Of a stretch of DNA of 64,000 bases, positions 57,701 to 64,000 are shown in pieces; positions within the stretch are counted from its first letter, which is position 1; each line of letters begins with the position of its first letter. Below the pieces are notes generated by a model. The model was given only the letters and a program-made list of their open reading frames with translations. It ran no database searches and was not told the origin of the DNA. The stretch lies in the NCBI GenBank assembly GCA_009760855.2, contig WPIO01000059.1, forward strand, positions 1,036,001 through 1,100,000, read 5' to 3'. Made by a program: the position numbers and the translations under genes. Source of the stretch: Cristatella mucedo (lineage: Eukaryota > Bryozoa > Phylactolaemata > Cristatellidae).

Positions 57701-57990
57701 CCAACTCCCTTTCTTTCTCTCTTGCCGATGTAATCGCCAAGAACAATCGTGGGTTCTTGCCTTGTATGCCGACGGAACACAGTATACCTATGCTTTGATC
57801 CCTCTACGTTCCAGGACGTCGAACACTCTTGACTCCCTTACTGCATGTATTGCCGACATCTGCACGTGGATGGTAGCAGACTGCCTCAAATTGATTGACG
57901 ATAAAACCAACTTACTAGTTATGGGCAAACCTGGTGTGACTCGGAAATAGAAAAACCTATTTCTTAAAACGGCTCTGCCAGAACATCTCT
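57701..57990 (+). mobile_element. Decayed LINE-A fragment
   Basis: CTTGCCGATGTAATCGCCAA, YADGTQ-type YADD remnant, SNTLDSLTACIADICTW, then LKLIDDKTNLLVMGKPGVT. The second Asp of YADD is lost. Confidence 0.85.
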
Positions 57991-58489
57991 TATAGCAAAT
58001 GCACGAAATCTGGGTTCCTGTTTATTGTTCTGAAGTGATTCCTTTGATAACCCAGCTGATGCTCCCCAAACCGAATTTTGTCTCCTTCTCGCTGGTTGAT
58101 TTTCTCTCACGCGGCTCATGTAAATTGGCCCACTCACATCAGAGGACACAACTCTCGATCAGATAATCTCCCGTAATTGTACGCTGCCAACTCATACTAA
58201 CACCAACTTCTGCATATCTGATCGTTATCCGCATCCGTTATCTCCCTACACCTACACCGCGTCTCTGCTTTGGCATAACAATCTTGTTTCGAATCGCGTA
58301 ACAAAAGAACGTTGGTATTAAAGCCATTCGAAAAAAATATCTTCAGTGCCACATTAGCTTAATCCGTCATCTGATCTACCCTCATTTTGTGGAATACTAC
58401 TATACCACGCCTGGCGATGTGCTCCTCTGACTTAACACGTTGTACGCACCTACCCCACCAATATATAATAATCATAATGTAATGTATCT
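57991..58489. other. Unassigned sequence
   Basis: Possibly further decayed LINE (AATCTGGGTTCCTG near 58008 resembles the ARNLGV segment). Otherwise nothing was recognised. Confidence 0.4.
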
Positions 58490-58958
58490 CCGTCAGTAAC
58501 TCCACAAAGTCAAAAAGACCATGTGGGTGTTACGCAGGAGAGTTTTGTATAGCGCACTCACAGCCTAAGCGGCTTTCGGTACGCATTCGGTAGCCAACAG
58601 ACTTCGTCTCACGCAACAAAGAGAAAGTGGGAAGCATACAAAGTTAGGAGAGCAGTTGAGGTAGTGAGTAGCATAGAAGTAGCAGTTCAGGACCGCTGAA
58701 AAAGATGTGCCATAGTCGGCAGTTGGAGAGTAGATGTCGTTGCGTAAGAATTGTGGAAGCGAGTTCCACAGTCTAGGACCTGCAGAGCTAAAGCTTCTGT
58801 CGCCAACTGTCTTTAAGCGGAGGAATGGGACAGCTAATTTATTGTCCACACAGGACCTGAGGGTGCGAGCAGGCTGAAACTGATGCAGCAGTTCAGCTAG
58901 GTACGAAGGAGCCAAGCCGTGGCGGGCCTTGTGGGTCAGCGTAAGAACTTTGCTCTGT
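58490..58958 (-). mobile_element. LINE-B 3' end
   Basis: On the - strand: GCAAAGTTCTTACGCTGACC, LAPSYLAELLHQFQPARTL, GDRSFSSAGPRLWNSLPQFL, then the 3' tail GCGCTATACAAAACTCTCC and GGAGTTACTGACGGAGATAC. 5'-truncated. Confidence 0.92.
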
Positions 58959-59030
58959 ATAATAATAACATACTCGATAAAGCTCGAGAATCAGAGAACT
59001 CAATCTCTCTCTAGGTGCTTAAGATAGTCT
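58959..59030 (-). mobile_element. LINE-A 3' terminus
   Basis: (ATT)n at the left, then CTTGATAAAG-like and GAACTCAATCTCTCTCTAGG. It abuts the truncated LINE-B. Confidence 0.7.
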
Positions 59031-59404
59031 ACAGTTTACTGTTTACTCGGCCGTTGCTTGGAAGAAGACAAAGTGCAAGCTTTTTTTGAAAAGCATACGC
59101 AAAATCAAGAATGACTGCCCATCGAGTGGTGTACCAGGATTACTGTAGGTCCTACCAATCCATCATAGCGAGGCCAAGTCTAGCGTCTATGAGAGCGCAG
59201 TGCGATCGATCGATCGCAGAACTATTCGTTTGTTATCCCAATAGTATTTTCTGAAAGTTTACTCGTTAAAGGAATTTCAAGGGTAAAACATGCTTTCTCT
59301 CGATATTTTCCTGCTGCACACACTGGCCTGTGAAAAATGCGATCGTGAGAGGCATGATGTTAATGAGGCTGCGTTCGGTCTTTGTTATTCCTCTTCAGCT
59401 GTCG

Positions 59405-59490
59405 AGCTCCTGAATAGAGATTAAGTTCTCTTAGGGCGATATACATAAGACTTATTATTATTATTGTCGACATTCGTATTATAATTATTA
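59405..59490 (+). mobile_element. SINE-B 3' end
   Basis: GCTCCTGAATAGAGATTAAG, TTCTCTTAGGGCGATATACA, then (TTA)n. The head is missing. Confidence 0.75.
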
Positions 59491-59920
59491 CTATTATTGT
59501 TAAGGCTATCAATAAAGAAACTTGATGGTTGTTGGATGAAGGCCTTCAGCTCACGGGTTGTCAAGCAGTTTGCCGAGCTCCCGTCCTCTCCCATGTAGTA
59601 CCCACTGCAGCAGTGTACTGCAGCGCAAGGGCAGTGGCCTCGTTTTGTCTCTCGCTTCCGTGACCGCAGCAGCAGGGTGCTCTTAAGCTGGTTGATGATT
59701 TGCAGAGTGCCCCATTTCTTGCAGCCAGCCGTTCGGCTGCAGGGTCAAAGTCGGTTTCGGCAGTGGGCATGTGCTAAGTAGTTAAGTAAACATTCACCTA
59801 CGGCAGCAGCCAATCTGTCCCAGAGCCATTGCCACGCTGTGCTGGCTGGGGATGGGGGGATGCTGCTGTCACGAGTCAGCTGCACTTCGAGCTCCCGGAG
59901 TGCAAGCGTTCGAGTGTGAG
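59491..59920. other. Unassigned sequence
   Basis: No gene or repeat family was recognised. Confidence 0.5.
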
Positions 59921-60585
59921 AAGCTTGCTGGCCTACCGGCATGTGCAATCAGGCGCTTACAGCTGGTGCAAAACTCCACAGCTAGGCTTGTCTGCCGTGA
60001 GCGTCGCAGTGGCCACGTCACACCACTTCTCGCCGACCTGCAGTGGCTCCCAGTCAAGCAACGGATCGACTTCAAGGTTTTGTCGCTCACTTTTAGGTCC
60101 CTTCATTCTTTGGCTCCAGCCTACCTATCAGATCTACTCCCCCACCAGGCTAAGCATCGTATCACCCGCTTTTCGGAATCCAACAGTTTACCACTACCTC
60201 ATACAAACCTCAAATCCTTTGGAGACCGTACATTTAGTTCGTATGCTCCCAAAGCCTGGAACTCACACCCGACTTGCGTCACGACATCCCCTGACTTGAC
60301 CACATTTAAAAAGAACTTAAAAACGCACCTATTTAGGACAGCATTTAATGGGTCCCTGTGATTCGTCCTTTATGTGCTCATTCGTGCTGCCACTGTATGC
60401 TGCCACTAACCACACTTGCATGCTGACCCTGTGCATGTCACTTCTAACCATGTTATTTATGTTGTTTATCAAGCATGATACCACTCACGATTCGATCGCG
60501 GTTCTCTTTGCAGCAAATATAAAGCCCCTAGAAAGAGATTGAGCTCTCTGAGAGCACTTTATCAAGTGTATTATTACTATTTTTT
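59921..60585 (+). mobile_element. LINE-A copy, 5'-truncated
   Basis: [76 protein letters not shown] and stop, all in one open frame of about 140 codons. The hairpin GCCCCTAGAAAGAGATTGAG/CTCTCTGAGAGCACTTT and (ATT)n end it. Confidence 0.94.
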
Positions 60586-60593
60586 GAATGAAA

Positions 60594-60775
60594 ATAATAA
60601 TAATAATAATAATGCACTTGATAAAGCCGCTTCAGATAACTCAATCTCTTTCTTGGCACTTTACATTTGCTGCAAAGGGAACCGCGATTGAATGGTGAGT
60701 GATATCATGCTCGATAAACAACGTGAATAACATGGTTAGGGGTGACATGCACAGGCTCAGCATGCAAGTGTCCTG
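60594..60775 (-). mobile_element. LINE-A 3' end, tail-to-tail with the preceding copy
   Basis: (ATT)n at 60594-60614, then the 3' UTR on the - strand. With 59921-60585 it forms an inverted pair joined through their tails. Confidence 0.9.
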
Positions 60776-61464
60776 GCTCTACAGCTGCCGGCTCCCATGC
60801 CTGACGGGTCATGTGCACGATCAGCTCAGCGTGGCCTCTTTCCGGTGCAACTCGCCAACTGGAGTCTAATTTCTGCCACCCGCTCAAGATGCATGCGCGT
60901 GGGTGTAGGCGGCTCTTTGTGCGCACACTAGTGCTAATACTGAGTGGAAAGCCGTGTGAAAGAGTGGGCACTATCAAACTCTCTTGCCCTCCTGTCATAA
61001 CCAAAGCGCTTGCAAATCTTGCCGCGGGCTTGTGGGACCGTGGCCGTGGCAGTCACGTGAGTCACGACAGTCACGTGACCGTGGCACGTCACGCGAGAGT
61101 CTTCAGCTGGTCTTTGTGCGAGCAGGGGCCAAGGTCGACTTAACTGGGCTTTTAAAAAGCGAGCACTATGTATGGCATGCGGCACGGCACTCCGAGAGGG
61201 TGGCAGCCCTCTGTTGTCTGCACTCCCATCAAGAGCATCCATCAGTAAAGGTTGGCTGATACTTTTACACGAGAGGTCCAACTTTTGCATGAGCAGCACG
61301 GCCCACTTTCGCCGTTGTTCCACGATGCTCATCGATGATCGTGACCAAATTCCTTTGATGATCAGGCCTGAGAGATGGTCATAAGAAAGTGAGATGTAAT
61401 AGATGTAGCTTTGAAGAGCCGTACTGTGCCACTGGAGCAGCAGTGCAGCCGTCGGGGAATAAGA
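60776..61464. other. Unassigned sequence with CACGTG cluster
   Basis: No gene was recognised. TCACGTGAGTCACGACAGTC, then ACGTGACCGTGGCACGTCAC at about 61053-61092 repeats the E-box core CACGTG and near variants. Confidence 0.45.
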
Positions 61465-61650
61465 GAGCCGTGATGGCACTCACTAGGTGAGGTGGTTGCT
61501 TTTTCACGCCCTGGGTCCCGAGGTCGCGGGTTCGAATCCTGCTGTGGGCGATCCTTATCGCTGGTGCAAGCGTTGGTGATAGCCGTAAAGGCTCTTCTGC
61601 CGCTATACAAAAAAGAGGCTGTTAAATCAGCTAGGATTTATTATCATTAT
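61465..61650 (+). mobile_element. SINE-A copy, near full length
   Basis: GAGCCGTGATGGCACTCACT, GCGGGTTCGAATCCTGCTG (B box), GGTGATAGCCGTAAAGGCTC, CGCTATACAAAAAAGAGGC, TTAAATCAGCTAGG, then ATTATCATTATTA. Confidence 0.92.
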
Positions 61651-62815
61651 TAAGAGGGGAGCAGCAGCAGGGGGATAAGAGATGAGAGGAGAGAGGGAGG
61701 AAGGAAGGGAGAGGAAAGAGGTAAAGGAAGGATACAGGAAGGAGGGAGGGGAGGGAATGTGCCAACGAAAATGCACGAGCACACACTCATACGTGATGCT
61801 GCCGTGCCATCTATTGGTGAGCACACACTGTAAAACTCGCCATAACCGACCTGCAGTTTGCGTCTGTGCACTTTGTGTGTGTGTGTGCGTGCACGAGTGT
61901 GGGTGTGTGTGTGTGTGTGTGTGTGTTTTCAAACTTTTGGTTATGTCCAACTTAGTGGTGGGCGTGTGTGAGTTTGCTAGCGTCTGAGTCTAATCGTTCA
62001 TTGGCCAGGTGAAATGGGTTGTTGGGGCTTACAGCTGTCTGCATTTGATTAATGGGCCACTCAGGAAGCCTAAAATTGATCTGGTTGCTGGTGCTATTTG
62101 GTCTAGGATTCTATGCATCTCCTGTGCTCCTAGTCAACTATCAATGCTATCTCTCGATAGCATTGATAGCTGTAAAGCTCTAGAAGCCCGTAGCAGTCAA
62201 CCAGTTGACAGCGCTCTAAAATCTAAAGTCGGGCACCCTAAAATCTATTTGCCCCCCCCCCCGAGGTTGTGGCTAGTACTTTCCGACTTCTTCTTGGCAG
62301 CGGACACTTGAGCGGTCCTCACTCTGCACAGGCGCAGGCTGCACAGGCGCAGGCTGCACGTGGTGGCTCTGACAAGTGGAACTGAGACGAGGAATGGCCA
62401 CTTTCTGCAAGCTGCAAAACCAAGTGGGCTGCCTGCAATTTAAGGAGCATCAGCAGCGTGTAGGACGCAGGAGGCTGGTGCAGAGTAAGTTGCCGGCCCC
62501 GGCAACCGGGCCCCGGTTGGCTGGTGCACCGTGGGGTTCTACCCCGAAGCAGCTTATCTATTCATCGACGTTTGAGGGCAGTGTAGCCTTCCTGCTTTCA
62601 GCCTCACTGCAGTTGGCCACAGAAGGACCGTTGTCAGCAGCTGCTTTTTAGCAGAAGCAGCTCAAGCTGGAGCGATGAAGAAGAGAGTTGGGGCGTGCAG
62701 CTGTCCAGCTTCCTCTCTGAGGCTTCGAAGGCTGCCCTCGAGGTGATCATCACATGATGACGTCGCCGTGATGAGCCGCCGGAGCTGCTGCTGCTGGCAG
62801 ATCTGCTGCCGCTTT
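61651..62815. other. Unassigned sequence
   Basis: A purine-rich GGAAGGAGGGAGG block (61655-61757), (GT)n at 61878-61927, and a perfect hairpin with 13-bp stem CTATCAATGCTAT (62138-62169). A + strand frame from 62391 (MATFCKLQNQVGCLQFKEHQ) ends near a donor-like A|GTAAGT and is unrecognised. Confidence 0.4.
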
Positions 62816-62935
62816 AGCTGCCTGCCTGCAGTGGCAATTAAAGAATCGCAGGCTGCAGGACTCGAACCGACGATCTGGAGAGGGAGCAGCTCAACCCCTG
62901 TGCTACCACTGCTCCCTCTGGGACTGGTGAAGAGT
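62816..62935 (-). mobile_element. SINE-A-like tRNA head
   Basis: On the - strand: GGGAGCAGTGGTAGCACAGG (A-box region), GTCGGTTCGAGTCCTGCAG (B box), then CTGCGATTCTTTAATTGCC and CTGCAGGCAGGCAGC. The body diverges from other copies, so it may be another subfamily. Confidence 0.6.
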
Positions 62936-63124
62936 GGGTCGAGTGCTTTTAGTCACCATCGAGTTTCGCTACAAGTTAGATCTTCAAAATGCAGCTGGAG
63001 GTAGCTGCTCTTCTGCTTTGGCGTAGCGATCACGATACCGAGTAGCAGACTAGTAGATTTAGCTCAGTTTACTGCGGATACCGCTGGTGCATTTAGCATT
63101 TAATGTAGTTCCTTCAAGTGGCTC

Positions 63125-63364
63125 TCAGAATCAAGCCGTGATATGGTAGCTGTGCAGCTGACGACAGACCAGACGAGCTGCCGAGTTTTGCGCCAGTTGC
63201 AGACGAGTAAGGGCACAGACCCGGAGTCTTGGGTAAAGGAATTTGCAGTAAACTATTTACAAAGTCGCAAACGCTTGAATTAGTTGACTGTCATCCAAGG
63301 AGGTCTCGATTTTGGCAGTGTTCTTTAGCTGAAAGTCGGCAGACTGGACACCGGAGCCCAGCAG
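63125..63364 (-). mobile_element. Decayed LINE fragment
   Basis: On the - strand: TGCAACTGGCGCAAAACTCG, GGCAGCTCGTCTGGTCTGTC, then further left KNTAKIETSL-like. It matches [11 protein letters not shown] and FQLHNIAKI of LINE-A. Confidence 0.65.
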
Positions 63365-63476
63365 TCAAGCTTGCCCTACCGAGGTCGTGGGGTCGAGGTC
63401 GTGGGGTCGAGCCCGGTGGCGCATGAGAAGCGCCTGAATAGAGATTAAGCTCTCTTAGGGTTCTATACACGTGAAT

Positions 63477-63522
<46 letters not shown>

Positions 63523-63527
63523 ATTCA
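63365..63527 (+). mobile_element. SINE-B 3' part ending in TA palindrome
   Basis: GGTCGTGGGGTCGAG is present twice in tandem (63380-63411), then GAAGCGCCTGAATAGAG and TTAAGCTCTCTTAGGG. The AT tail forms a 56-bp palindrome (63472-63527). It splits the LINE remnant. Confidence 0.85.
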
Positions 63528-63536
63528 ATAAATATA

Positions 63537-63574
<38 letters not shown>

Positions 63575-63598
63575 GTATGTATATATATATATATCTAA
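63528..63598. repeat. (TA)n-rich low-complexity tract
   Basis: Alternating TA runs with ACACATGTATGT between them, continuing the palindromic SINE tail. Confidence 0.9.
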
Positions 63599-64000
63599 TA
63601 ATGACATGGATTTTTGGAATAGTACGCCTAGATTGTGGGCCGACGTCACGAGAGTGATGCTGTAGGGGCTCGTGGGCACGCGATGGCGCTGCCACGAAGA
63701 GCCCCTACAAGCCTACAAGCGAGTCGTTGCATTGTCGACGACGGCTTTATTATATGATGTAGCAGCCGTCGTGCGTGCTGCTCCAGAGCACGTGGTGTTA
63801 AGAGAGAGAAGAGAGTGGATAGCTTGGGTGCGTACAGGCCGATGCATAGGCAGAAACTGAATTTCGCTGTAAGGAACTCATCACGTGCCGGCAAGCTGCA
63901 CCAGTTGGGCTGACGGTGGTTGGAACGTCGGCTGGGGGCGGAACCACGTGACGGTGAGGACACGCCCACAATGCTAGCAGAGCTGATCTTGAAGGTGTGG
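63599..64000 (-). mobile_element. Decayed LINE fragment with unrelated insert
   Basis: On the - strand ITLVTSAHNLGVLFQK (63610-63665) matches the LINE-A ARNLGVMFQSD region. AGCAGAGCTGATCTTGAAGG (63976-63996) is the next LINE-A segment. 63670-63970 between them is a non-LINE insert of unknown type, with GGGGCTCGTGGGCA / GAAGAGCCCCTACAAG near its left end. Confidence 0.55.

Noticed and set aside
62391-62486. Possible first exon MATFCKLQNQ... followed by A|GTAAGT
   Set aside because: No homology, no CpG block, and no second exon in phase was found; left as unassigned.

Overview
The window is nuclear DNA from an animal. Coding sequence is split by GT-AG introns, there are no prokaryotic operons, and transposable elements and microsatellites fill most of the space. 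Three conserved metazoan genes can be assembled by hand from exons whose phases and splice sites agree: the 3' end of RPAP3 (+ strand, exons at 1-274, 4632-4729, 7010-7104 and 8672-8751), a complete UNC119 (- strand, five exons, 14644 down to 9777) and a complete transketolase, TKT (- strand, twelve exons, 35768 down to 19822). The proteins look invertebrate-like, but the species and phylum cannot be fixed from sequence alone.

Layout: RPAP3 runs rightward and converges on UNC119, with about 1 kb between the two stop codons. UNC119 and TKT point the same way, separated by about 5.2 kb of repeats and unassigned sequence. From about 36 kb to the end no conserved gene was recognised. This stretch is mainly retroelement debris, with one GC/CpG-rich block (about 49.8-50.5 kb) that may be a promoter with a first exon.

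Repeats: there are two non-LTR retrotransposon families of CR1/L2 type, both with the YADD reverse-transcriptase motif. 'LINE-A' has many copies ending in (ATT)n; the least damaged is at 54501-56510 on the - strand. 'LINE-B' has an endonuclease-plus-RT copy at 37040-40320 and a rearranged copy at 32701-34055. There are also two tRNA-headed SINE families. SINE-B ends in a 3' hairpin that is nearly the LINE-A 3' hairpin, which suggests that LINE-A mobilised it. Others are a hAT MITE with an intact 8-bp target duplication (2084-2472), a decayed hAT/ZMYM1-like transposase (42830-43915), a probable solo LTR (15204-15532) and an unnamed dispersed repeat seen twice (13290-13500 and 40400-40640).

Notable local structures are a 126-bp perfect palindrome centred on (TA)n inside an RPAP3 intron, a second palindrome of the same design at 63472-63527, a 20-bp minisatellite with an 8-unit higher-order repeat, a 14-bp minisatellite ending in an inverted half-unit, (CGG)24 lying 18 nt past a UNC119 splice donor, and a 27-bp tandem duplication of the acceptor of TKT exon 9. 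Functionally the three genes are unrelated housekeeping genes: RPAP3 (R2TP/HSP90 co-chaperone), UNC119 (lipid-cargo chaperone of cilia) and TKT (non-oxidative pentose-phosphate pathway). No shared pathway or new gene system is implied.
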